NCBI GenBank assembly: GCA_009702305.1
Contig: WLIH01000168.1
Span: forward strand, 1 to 6,328
Direction: 5' to 3'
DNA from: Actinomycetota bacterium
GTDB lineage: Bacteria; Actinomycetota; Actinomycetes; Propionibacteriales; Nocardioidaceae
Length of the DNA: 6,328 nucleotides
Shown here one piece after another: positions 1 to 6,249 of the stretch. How positions within the stretch are numbered: position 1 is the stretch's first letter; every line of letters starts with the position of its first letter. The position numbers and the translations under genes were made by a program. The notes under the pieces are model-generated. The model did no database searches. It was not told the origin of the DNA and was given only the letters and a program-made list of their open reading frames with translations.

Positions 1-1
1 G

Positions 2-571
<570 letters not shown>

Positions 572-577
572 GGACAG

Positions 578-602
578 GCGGATCGAGCTTGCTCGCATCC
601 GC
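578..602 (+). terminator. Hairpin just after the tuf stop codon
   Basis: GCGGAT (578-583) pairs with ATCCGC (597-602) and the inner CGAG (584-587) pairs with CTCG (592-595). This leaves a CTTG loop and one bulged C at 596. The hairpin begins 6 nt after the tuf stop. No T-run follows, so it may be a U-less terminator, an RNA-stability hairpin protecting the tuf 3' end, or incidental. The pairing is seen directly; the role is inferred. Confidence 0.4.
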
Positions 603-613
603 TCCGAGCTGAC

Positions 614-657
614 GTGATCACGGCGAGCGCAGCGAGCCCGTCGATCACGAAGTGATC
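614..657. repeat. Repeat-like block with alternative hairpins
   Basis: GTGATC occurs at 614-619 and 652-657, and its complement GATCAC at 643-648 (also inside the palindrome GTGATCAC, 614-621). GATCAC at 643-648 can pair either with 614-619, extended by ACGG (620-623) with CCGT (638-641) and a bulged C642, or with 652-657 across a GAA loop. The core GGCGAGCGCAGCGAGCCC resembles short intergenic repeats I associate with Nocardioides-type genomes. That is an impression from memory, not a search result. It is non-coding, between the tuf hairpin and the strong terminator. Confidence 0.35.
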
Positions 658-675
658 TAGCCCCACCTGCACCAT

Positions 676-714
676 CAGCTCGGCCCCGGACCCTCGTGGT
701 CCGGGGCCGAGCTG
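676..714 (+). terminator. Strong terminator-type hairpin downstream of tuf
   Basis: A perfect 17-bp stem, CAGCTCGGCCCCGGACC (676-692) with its exact complement at 698-714, encloses a 5-nt loop CTCGT. It is very GC-rich and is followed by CATTTC rather than a pure T-run, which is common for actinobacterial terminators. It lies 104 nt after the tuf stop and should separate tuf transcription from trmB. Being symmetrical it could also act on the other strand, but no minus-strand gene reads into it. Confidence 0.8.
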
Positions 715-721
715 CATTTCA

Positions 722-774
722 GGTGACCCGTCGCATCTGAGCAGGGTCGGAATGCACAATTGCGACGGGTCACC
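722..774. promoter_or_regulatory. Perfect 14-bp inverted repeat upstream of trmB
   Basis: GGTGACCCGTCGCA at 722-735 is the exact reverse complement of 761-774, with a 25-nt spacer. The right arm ends immediately before the trmB Shine-Dalgarno (GGAG, 775-778). GACCC inside the left arm (725-729) can also pair with GGGTC in the spacer (744-748), giving two mutually exclusive folds. It could be a paired operator, an mRNA leader element or a short dispersed repeat. It is not a typical terminator, because the loop is large and no T-run follows. The repeat is seen directly; the function is unknown. Confidence 0.5.
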
Positions 775-778
775 GGAG
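775..778 (+). promoter_or_regulatory. Shine-Dalgarno of trmB
   Basis: GGAG lies 9 nt before the ATG at 788. It supports that start over the upstream in-frame ATG at 752, which lies inside the inverted-repeat spacer and has no ribosome binding site. This is the only clear Shine-Dalgarno among the complete genes of the window. Confidence 0.65.
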
Positions 779-787
779 AATGGGGGC

Positions 788-1516
788 ATGGAGGACTCCA
801 CGCGGGTGACGCCTGCCCGGCCGCACCACAAGCTGACCGACGACGGCCGCCGGATGCGCGAGGTGCTGTCGTACTCGCGGCGCGGGTCGCGCTTCACACC
901 CCGACAGGCGCAGGCCTGGGCAGAGCACCAGGAGCGCTGGGTGATCCCCGATGAGGCCGTGGATCGGCCCGGGTTCACCTTCGCCGACCGGTTCGGACGC
1001 ACGGCGCCGATGATCGTCGAGATCGGCTCGGGGATCGGGGAGGCGACGGCGGTCCTGGCTGCGGCACGCCCGGAGTACGACGTGCTCGCCTTCGAGGTAT
1101 GGCGCCCGGGCGTCGCCGACACGCTGTGGAAGCTCGCCGAGGAGGGCGCCGACAACGTGCGCCTCTGCGGGGTCGACGCGGTCTGGTCGATCGAGCATCT
1201 GCTGGAGCCGGCCAGCCTCCACGAGGTGTGGACCTTCTTCCCCGACCCATGGCACAAGACCAAGCACCACAAGCGCCGCCTCGTCGACGCCGACTTCGCC
1301 CGGCTGATCACGACTCGGCTGGTCGAGGGCGGCACCTGGCGCCTGGCGACCGACTGGGCGGAGTACGCCGCCCAGATGATCGAGGTGCTCGACGCCGAGC
1401 CGGGGCTCGTGGGCGGGGTCGTCGAGCGGTGGTCGGAGCGACCGGTGACGAGGTTCGAGCGCAAGGGCCTCGACGTCGGGCGCACGATCACCGATCTCGC
1501 CTACCGCCGGGTCTGA
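788..1516 (+). CDS. trmB: tRNA (guanine-N7-)-methyltransferase TrmB
   Basis: TrmB uses S-adenosylmethionine to methylate G46 in the tRNA variable loop to m7G; it is a soluble Rossmann-fold enzyme. The product is 242 aa, a usual length. Seen in order: a basic N-terminus (HHKLTDDGRRMREVLSYSRR), SAM-binding motif VEIGSGIGEA (about 77-86), FEVWRPGV (102-109, the acidic residue expected to hold SAM ribose), the family hallmark FFPDPWHKTKHHKRRL (150-165), ATDWAEYA (187-194) and C-terminal TRFERKG (221-227). All signature residues are present, so it should be active. The start at 788 is chosen for its Shine-Dalgarno; an ATG at 752 would add 12 unconserved residues. Terminator structures separate it from tuf. 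Its last 16 bp overlap the end of the convergent TPR gene. Confidence 0.95.
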   Translation: MEDSTRVTPARPHHKLTDDGRRMREVLSYSRRGSRFTPRQAQAWAEHQERWVIPDEAVDRPGFTFADRFGRTAPMIVEIGSGIGEATAVLAAARPEYDVLAFEVWRPGVADTLWKLAEEGADNVRLCGVDAVWSIEHLLEPASLHEVWTFFPDPWHKTKHHKRRLVDADFARLITTRLVEGGTWRLATDWAEYAAQMIEVLDAEPGLVGGVVERWSERPVTRFERKGLDVGRTITDLAYRRV

Positions 1517-2223
1517 CCGGCCTCCAGCAGCGCGAGCTCCTCGTCGACGTAGGGGTCGTGGTCGCCGGTCGAGTCGAGGTCGGCCTTGAGCTCCCGTTGC
1601 ACCCGGAGCGCCTCGGCCGGGCGGCCGAGCTCGCGCAGGCACCAGCCGATCATCCAGCGCGCCACTCGCGTCCTCGTGCGATCGCCGATCCGCTCCCGGG
1701 CCGCCAGCGCCTCCTCGAAGAGCGGGAGCGCGGCCTCGAAGTCGCCCGCGTCGGCGTGCGTCATGCCCAGGTTGTTGAGCAGGGAGGCGTCCCAGTCGAT
1801 CGCCGCCTGCTCGGTGGCTGCGCGGGCGAGGGCCAACGCGTCGGCGGTGATGGCGAGGGCCTGCTCCGGCTCGGCGACCAGCGCCAGCATGTGCAGCGCG
1901 TCGATCTGCAGCGCCTCCTGGCCGGCGGTCGCTGCCACGGCCGCCGCTCGCTCGAAGTGCGGGCGGGACTCGGCGGGCGAGCCGGAAGATCGCAGCAACC
2001 GTCCGCGCTCGAGGTGTCGTCGCGCGGTGACCTCCGGATCGTCGGAGACGATCGCGTCGAGGATCGCGGCGGCGTCATCGTAACGCTGTTGGAGCCCGAG
2101 GGCGCGAGCCACCTGGGTGAGCATCACGTCGCGACCACCCGGGTCGCCCTCGGCCGCCGCCCGGAGCCGACGCTCCGAGGCGGACGGGTCGTCGAAGTCC
2201 CACAGGGAGGTCCAGTCGGTCAT
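1501..2223 (-). CDS. TPR-repeat protein of unknown role
   Basis: A 240-residue soluble protein with no signal peptide or membrane segment. It begins MTDWTSLWDFDDPSASERR and is followed by about five helix-turn-helix units with tetratricopeptide spacing: 33-61 (ALGLQQRYDDAAAILDAI), 67-97, 104-133, 146-181 (the best match, NLGMTHADAGDFEAALPLFEEAL) and 186-220 (CLRELGRPAEALRVQREL). TPRs form a superhelical surface for protein-protein contacts; the partner cannot be told from sequence. No DNA-binding, kinase or enzymatic domain is visible, so it is not a SARP/AfsR-type regulator. ATG at 2223 is taken as the start because the open frame further upstream would run antisense through the MFS gene and through its own promoter region. 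No Shine-Dalgarno is seen. It ends at TAG 1503-1501, inside the end of trmB. Confidence 0.85.
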   Translation of the reverse strand: MTDWTSLWDFDDPSASERRLRAAAEGDPGGRDVMLTQVARALGLQQRYDDAAAILDAIVSDDPEVTARRHLERGRLLRSSGSPAESRPHFERAAAVAATAGQEALQIDALHMLALVAEPEQALAITADALALARAATEQAAIDWDASLLNNLGMTHADAGDFEAALPLFEEALAARERIGDRTRTRVARWMIGWCLRELGRPAEALRVQRELKADLDSTGDHDPYVDEELALLEAGQTRR

Positions 2224-2230
2224 GGACGTC

Positions 2231-2236
2231 AGTCTG
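2231..2236 (-). promoter_or_regulatory. Weak -10-like hexamer for the TPR gene
   Basis: On the minus strand CAGACT lies 7 nt before the ATG at 2223. It matches TANNNT at the A2 and T6 positions but has C for the first T, and no -35 box is evident. It fits the leaderless pattern of neighbouring genes but is the weakest case. Confidence 0.25.
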
Positions 2237-2301
2237 GACGATCGGCGCGATCTCGTGCCCGGTTGGCCGAGATGACGCGGCACCAGGGGCGCCGGCACTC
2301 C

Positions 2302-2307
2302 TAGGCT
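2302..2307 (+). promoter_or_regulatory. Candidate -10 box for a leaderless MFS transcript
   Basis: TAGGCT (TANNNT) is separated by six bases, GAGGCC, from the GTG at 2314. No properly spaced Shine-Dalgarno exists; GAG at 2308-2310 is too close to the start. No convincing -35 box is visible. Transcription would begin at or next to the GTG. Confidence 0.5.
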
Positions 2308-2313
2308 GAGGCC

Positions 2314-3603
2314 GTGACCGCCATCGAGACTCCGCCTGCGACCCGTCGGGTCCACCGGGCGTGGCTGGTCGCTGCGATCACGATGGGCGCGCTCATCGCG
2401 GCGGCGGGCTTCCGCTCGTCGACCGGCGTGCTGCTCGAGCCTCTCGAGGAGGACTTCGGCTGGTCGCGCGCCGCGACGAGCGGGGCGGTGAGCCTCAACC
2501 TGATCGTCTACGGATTGACGGCGCCCTTCGCGGCCGCGCTGATGGAGCGCTTCGGCGTACGCCGGGTGGTGGCGGCGAGCCTGACCCTGGTGGCGGCCGG
2601 GTCCGGACTGACGCTCCTGATGACGCAGGCGTGGCAGCTGTGGCTGCTGTGGGGCTTCGCGATCGGCGTCGGCACGGGCTCCTTGGCGCTGGTCTTCGGT
2701 GCGATCGTGGCGAACCGCTGGTTCGTCAAGCACCGCGGTGTCGTCATCGGCGTCTTCTCGGCCGCGAGCTCGACCGGTCAGCTGGTCTTCCTGCCGGCGA
2801 TCGCGCACCTGGCCGACGGCCCGGGCTGGCGGTGGGCGTCGGGTCTGGTGACGCTCTTCGCGATCGCACTCGTCCCGCTGGTGCTCCTGCTGCTGCGCGA
2901 CTCGCCCGAGGCGGCCGGCACGACGCCGTACGGCGCCCCGGACGACTGGGCTCCGACCCCCGTCGTGGCCGGCGGACCGGGGGCGGCGACCGTGGCGATC
3001 CGCACGCTGCGCGAGAGCGCACGGTCACGGACCTTCTGGATCCTCTTCGCGACCTTCTGGATCTGCGGGTGGTCGACCAACGGGCTGATCGGCACCCACT
3101 TCATCCCCGCGGCCCACGACCACGGGATGCCGGAGACCACCAGCGCCGGACTGCTCGCGCTGATCGGGGTCTTCGACATCATCGGGACCATCGCGAGCGG
3201 CTGGCTCACCGACCGCGTGGACAGCCGCTACCTGCTCTTCGGCTACTACTTCTTCCGCGGACTGTCGCTCCTCTTCGTCCCCGCGCTGCTCGGTCCGGAC
3301 GTGCATCCCAGCCTGTTCTTCTTCATCGTCTTCTACGGGCTCGACTGGGTGGCGACCGTGCCGCCGACGGTGGCGCTGTGCCGCGAGCACTTCGGCGTCG
3401 AGCGGGCCGGGGTGGTGTTCGGCTGGGTGTTCGCGAGTCACATGGTCGGGGCGGGCGTCGCGGCGTCGTACGCCGGCTGGATCCGGCAGGCGAACGGCGA
3501 CTACTGGGCGGCCTGGATGACGGCCGGCGGACTGTGCGTCGGCGCCGCGGCGCTGTGCCTGCTGATCCCGCGCTCAGCGCGCAGTGAGCCGGCGGCGCAG
3601 TGA
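2314..3603 (+). CDS. Major facilitator superfamily transporter, monocarboxylate/oxalate-formate-like
   Basis: A 429-residue polytopic inner-membrane protein that probably moves a small solute by secondary transport. About twelve hydrophobic segments can be read, near 17-36, 53-76, 84-103, 107-130, 143-163, 173-194, 241-262, 276-297, 305-325, 332-352, 365-388 and 397-418, with a hydrophilic central loop at 195-240 between the two six-helix halves. The MFS signature is in the 2-3 loop (MERFGVRR, 77-84) and echoed in the 8-9 loop (WLTDRVDSRYLL, 297-308). FGWSRAATSGAVSLN (48-62) and NRWFVKHRGVVIG (134-146) resemble the monocarboxylate transporter/oxalate-formate antiporter branch, suggesting an organic anion, but substrate is not deducible. 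The GTG start is supported by the -10 box just upstream. It diverges from the TPR gene and its 3' end overlaps the RDD gene by 30 bp. Confidence 0.9.
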   Translation: MTAIETPPATRRVHRAWLVAAITMGALIAAAGFRSSTGVLLEPLEEDFGWSRAATSGAVSLNLIVYGLTAPFAAALMERFGVRRVVAASLTLVAAGSGLTLLMTQAWQLWLLWGFAIGVGTGSLALVFGAIVANRWFVKHRGVVIGVFSAASSTGQLVFLPAIAHLADGPGWRWASGLVTLFAIALVPLVLLLLRDSPEAAGTTPYGAPDDWAPTPVVAGGPGAATVAIRTLRESARSRTFWILFATFWICGWSTNGLIGTHFIPAAHDHGMPETTSAGLLALIGVFDIIGTIASGWLTDRVDSRYLLFGYYFFRGLSLLFVPALLGPDVHPSLFFFIVFYGLDWVATVPPTVALCREHFGVERAGVVFGWVFASHMVGAGVAASYAGWIRQANGDYWAAWMTAGGLCVGAAALCLLIPRSARSEPAAQ

Positions 3604-4380
3604 CTCCTCGCGCGCAAGCCGTGCGGAGTCGCGCTCGCGCCGGGTCGCGACCACGGCGGCGAGGAACGCCTCCGGCGCGGTCCCGGGTGGTGGGGCCGGC
3701 GCGACGTGCGCGCTGACCTGGTCGGCCAGCCTGGCGCCGAGGGTCGTGCGTGACGACGGGTCGAGCTGGGGGAGACGTCCGAGGTACTGCCGCACCGCGA
3801 TCGCCAAGCCGGTGGGCAACGACGCTACGTCGGCCGAGCGAGCCCACATCGCCAGCTCCGGCGGCATCGGCACGGGCGGTGCCGGTCGGAAGCGGACCCG
3901 CTCGCGCACGACGTAGGTGCCGGCGGCGTAATCCCCGAGGCGCTTGCCCCGGGAGCTGAGCATGGCCGAGAAGAACGCCGGCACCCCGCTGAACGCGTAG
4001 ATCTCGACGAAGCCGACGAGCGCGCGGACGAAGGCGTGCTGGAAGGAGATCGGTCCGGCGTCGTCGCGCACCGTGCGCAGTCCCATCGCCATCTTGCCGA
4101 GCGTGCGGCCACGGGTCAGGGTCTCGATCGTGGTCGGGAAGACGAGGAAGACCACGATCATGGTGGCGATGAACCCGGCCCACGCCAAGGCGTCGTCGGT
4201 CTCGAGGACGGCGACGAGGAAGAGCAGCACCACGACCACCAGGAGCACCAGCGTCACGAGCATGTCGATCAGGCCGGACACGATCCGCGACCCGAGGCCG
4301 GCAGCCGGCAGGTCGAGTGCGACGGCCTCGCCGGTCACGAGGTCGTCGGAGGTGAGCGTCGCGAACTCCGGCTGGGACAT
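3574..4380 (-). CDS. RDD family membrane protein
   Basis: A 268-residue membrane protein of the RDD family, whose molecular function is largely unknown. The domain opens with GLGSRIVSGLIDMLV (28-42), carrying the conserved Arg (R32) and Asp (D39). Hydrophobic segments lie at about 41-58, 67-90 and 118-140. Between them is GRTLGKMAMGLRTVRDD (91-107), and SSRGKRLGDYAAGTYVVRER (142-161) closes the domain; both are characteristic of actinobacterial RDD proteins. A charged, soluble C-terminal region of about 105 residues follows, with a Pro/Ala-rich stretch at 227-236. ATG 4380 lies 2 nt beyond the hydrolase TGA. A GTG at 4386, two codons earlier in frame, would give a classic GTGA stop/start overlap. 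Either implies translational coupling with the hydrolase. The open frame extends upstream antisense to the hydrolase reading, which is not coding. It ends in a 30-bp overlap with the MFS gene. Confidence 0.9.
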   Translation of the reverse strand: MSQPEFATLTSDDLVTGEAVALDLPAAGLGSRIVSGLIDMLVTLVLLVVVVLLFLVAVLETDDALAWAGFIATMIVVFLVFPTTIETLTRGRTLGKMAMGLRTVRDDAGPISFQHAFVRALVGFVEIYAFSGVPAFFSAMLSSRGKRLGDYAAGTYVVRERVRFRPAPPVPMPPELAMWARSADVASLPTGLAIAVRQYLGRLPQLDPSSRTTLGARLADQVSAHVAPAPPPGTAPEAFLAAVVATRRERDSARLAREESLRRRLTAR

Positions 4381-4382
4381 CG

Positions 4383-5204
4383 TCACGAGTCTAGGGACGC
4401 GAGGATCTCGGGCCAGCCGGTGAGCAGGGTGGCCAGGTGCGTGGTGGGGCGGACGACGAGTCGGGCGCCGGGGACCTGATCGGCGAGGGTCCGGCCGTGG
4501 ACCAGTGGGTGGGCGGTGTCGTGCTCGCCGTGCACGATCGTGGTCGGGCAGGAGACGGCGGCGGGGGAGAAGTCCCACTCCCGCAAGCAGATCGCGGCGT
4601 CGCGCAGGAACCCGTCGGGTCGCACGAGCGCCTCCCGGACCGAGGCGGCCACGTCCGTGACCGGCCGAGCCACGAGCAGAGCGGCGTCGGCGTCCGGCAG
4701 GCTCGCGACGAAGCGGGCCACGAGGCTGGGGTCGTCAGGGTCGGCCGGGTCGATGCCCGCGACCCAGGCTGCGAAGTCTGGCCGACAGCGCTCGACCACC
4801 TCGTCGAGCGCGCCGGGCAGCCAGCGCTCGGGCAGGTTCGAGATCGAGGAGACCACGGCCATCGAGGTCACCCGGTCGGGGTGCAGCGCTGCCGTCGCGA
4901 GGGCATAGGGGCCGCCGATCGACATACCGATCACGGCGACGGCCTCGGCGCCCACCTCGTCGAGCGCTGCCATCGCGTCGGCAGCGACGCTCGCGTGACT
5001 CGACGGATGGGGAGTGGAGAGCCCGTAGCCGGGACGGTTCACGCACAGCAGCCGCACGCCCGCGGCCCGCGCGGCGTCGTGACCGGTCATGGCTGCGTGA
5101 CGGGTGTCGGGGCACCCGTGGAAGAAGAGCACAGTTGGGCCGGTGTCGGCGCCGCCGAGCCAGAGCTGGGCGGTGCGCCCGTCGGGCAGCCGGATCGACT
5201 CCAT
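4383..5204 (-). CDS. Alpha/beta-fold hydrolase
   Basis: A 273-residue cytoplasmic serine hydrolase of the alpha/beta superfamily; no signal peptide or membrane segment. The catalytic apparatus is complete: oxyanion-hole region FFHGCPDTRH (27-36), nucleophile elbow GMSIGG (93-98, Ser95), acid in HGEHDTAHP (225-233, Asp229) and histidine in PTTHLATLL (253-261, His256). A lid-like insert occupies about 125-215. The HGCPDTRH and NRPGYGLS (56-63) blocks resemble general alpha/beta-fold hydrolases often loosely annotated as esterases; substrate cannot be named. ATG 5204 has no Shine-Dalgarno but is preceded by TACCCT at a 6-nt gap, consistent with a leaderless start. Its TGA (4385-4383) abuts the RDD start, so the two are probably one transcription unit. 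It is divergent from the SpoIIM gene with only 34 bp between start codons. Confidence 0.9.
   Translation of the reverse strand: MESIRLPDGRTAQLWLGGADTGPTVLFFHGCPDTRHAAMTGHDAARAAGVRLLCVNRPGYGLSTPHPSSHASVAADAMAALDEVGAEAVAVIGMSIGGPYALATAALHPDRVTSMAVVSSISNLPERWLPGALDEVVERCRPDFAAWVAGIDPADPDDPSLVARFVASLPDADAALLVARPVTDVAASVREALVRPDGFLRDAAICLREWDFSPAAVSCPTTIVHGEHDTAHPLVHGRTLADQVPGARLVVRPTTHLATLLTGWPEILASLDS
4388..4393 (-). promoter_or_regulatory. Candidate internal -10 box for the RDD gene
   Basis: TAGACT on the minus strand is 7 nt before the RDD ATG (TAGACTcgtgacgATG). It sits inside the last codons of the hydrolase gene. It would allow RDD expression independent of the hydrolase as a leaderless mRNA. 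It could equally be chance, since the residues Leu-Asp-Ser are encoded here. Confidence 0.35.
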
Positions 5205-5210
5205 CTGCCG

Positions 5211-5216
5211 AGGGTA
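5211..5216 (-). promoter_or_regulatory. Candidate -10 box for the hydrolase-RDD unit
   Basis: Minus-strand TACCCT (TANNNT) followed by six bases, CGGCAG, and the ATG at 5204. There is no Shine-Dalgarno and no clear -35 box. It lies 10 bp from the oppositely oriented -10 box of the SpoIIM gene. Confidence 0.5.
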
Positions 5217-5226
5217 GAGCCGCCAC

Positions 5227-5232
5227 TACAGT
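5227..5232 (+). promoter_or_regulatory. Candidate -10 box for the SpoIIM gene
   Basis: TACAGT (TANNNT) is followed by six bases, GAGGTG, and the GTG at 5239. This favours GTG 5239 over the adjacent GTG at 5236, which would sit only 3 nt from the box. No -35 box is evident. Confidence 0.5.
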
Positions 5233-5238
5233 GAGGTG

Positions 5239-6234
5239 GTGGACCTCGACGCCTACGTGCTCGCTCACGGCGCCGAGTGGGAGCGGCTGGAGCAGCTCAC
5301 CTCGCAGCGCCGCCTCAGCGGTGCCGAGAGCGACGAGCTCGTCGAGCGCTACGAGAGGGTCGCGACGCACCTGTCGGTCGTCCGCACCTCCGCGCCCGAC
5401 CCGACCCTGGTCGCCCACCTCTCCGCCCTGCTCGCCCGAGCGCGCAACCGCGCCGTCGGCGCCCGGGTCGGCACCTGGCGCGGTGCGGCGTCGTTCTTCA
5501 CCGAGCGCTTCCCGGCCGCGCTCTACCGGCTGCGCTCGTGGTGGCTCGGCTGCATCGCAGCCAACGTCGTCGTCACCGCCGTGATGATGCTCTGGCTGCT
5601 CGACCATCCGCTGGTCGAGCAGTCCCTGCTGTCCGCGAACGACGTCGACCAGCTGGTCAACCAGGACTTCGAGGGCTACTACAGCGAGTACGCCGCCAGC
5701 CACTTCGCCGCCCAGGTCTGGATCAACAACGCCTGGGTCGCGGCCCTGTGCATCGCGCTCGGCATCCTCGGCGCCCCGGTGGTCTACCTGCTCTTCACCA
5801 ACGTCGCCAACCTGGCGATCATCGGCTCGATCATGCACCGGCACGACCACGGGCAGCACTTCTGGGGGCTCATCCTCCCGCACGGCCTCCTCGAGCTGAC
5901 GGCCGTCTTCGTCGCGGGCGGGGTGGGGCTGCGGCTCTTCTGGTCGTGGATCGAGCCCGGTGGGGTGACCCGCACGCAGTCGATCGCACGCGAGGGCCGC
6001 ACCGCCGGCACGGTCGCGATGGGGCTGGTGGTCGTGCTCCTCGTCTCCGGCCTGATCGAGGCCTTCGTGACGCCGTCCGGTCTGCCGACCTGGGCGCGGG
6101 TGGGGATCGGGGTCGTGGCCGAGCTGGCCTTCCTGGCCTACGTCTTCGTGGTCGGCCGGGCCGCCGCCGGTCGAGGGCACACCGGTGACGTCGACGCGGC
6201 CCTCCTCGAGGACCGGGCCGCCACCCAGGCCTGA
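5239..6234 (+). CDS. SpoIIM/DUF95 family membrane protein
   Basis: A 331-residue protein related to stage II sporulation protein M, a family widespread in non-sporulating actinobacteria where its function is unknown. Residues 1-95 are soluble, helical and charged (MDLDAYVLAHGAEWERLEQL, then RRLSGAESDELVERY). Hydrophobic segments follow at about 102-121, 163-187, 188-199, 211-236, 257-276 and 287-306. Family hallmarks are NNAWVAALCIALGILGAP (163-180), TNVANLAIIG (187-196) and LPHGLLELTAVFVAGG (213-228) with His215 and Glu219. The C-terminal ~25 residues are soluble. Two adjacent GTGs (5236, 5239) could start it. I chose 5239 because of the -10 spacing and because homologues, as I recall, begin MDxDA(Y/F)V. 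Actinobacterial relatives usually neighbour a divergent RDD gene and DUF58/MoxR genes. Here the RDD gene is one gene away, and no sporulation role is implied. Confidence 0.9.
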   Translation: MDLDAYVLAHGAEWERLEQLTSQRRLSGAESDELVERYERVATHLSVVRTSAPDPTLVAHLSALLARARNRAVGARVGTWRGAASFFTERFPAALYRLRSWWLGCIAANVVVTAVMMLWLLDHPLVEQSLLSANDVDQLVNQDFEGYYSEYAASHFAAQVWINNAWVAALCIALGILGAPVVYLLFTNVANLAIIGSIMHRHDHGQHFWGLILPHGLLELTAVFVAGGVGLRLFWSWIEPGGVTRTQSIAREGRTAGTVAMGLVVVLLVSGLIEAFVTPSGLPTWARVGIGVVAELAFLAYVFVVGRAAAGRGHTGDVDAALLEDRAATQA

Positions 6235-6249
6235 GGCACCCTCGCAACG

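Noticed and set aside
2250..2273. ATCTCG-N12-CGAGAT inverted repeat between the TPR and MFS genes
   Set aside because: Only 6-bp arms with no extension; too weak to call an operator.
1099..2304. 401-codon plus-strand open frame over trmB and the TPR gene
   Set aside because: Low-complexity Arg/Gly-rich product; trmB and the TPR protein explain the same bases with real domains.
2224..2808. Upstream extension of the TPR reading frame
   Set aside because: It would run antisense through the MFS coding sequence and the 90-bp divergent promoter gap, and lacks TPR or other protein character.
4381..4578. Upstream extension of the RDD reading frame into the hydrolase gene
   Set aside because: The extra residues are Arg/Pro-rich out-of-frame hydrolase sequence; starts at 4380 or 4386 match the gene junction.
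4735..6180. 481-codon minus-strand open frame through the hydrolase and SpoIIM genes
   Set aside because: Product is Asp/Arg/Gly-rich low complexity, and it is antisense to the well-supported SpoIIM protein.
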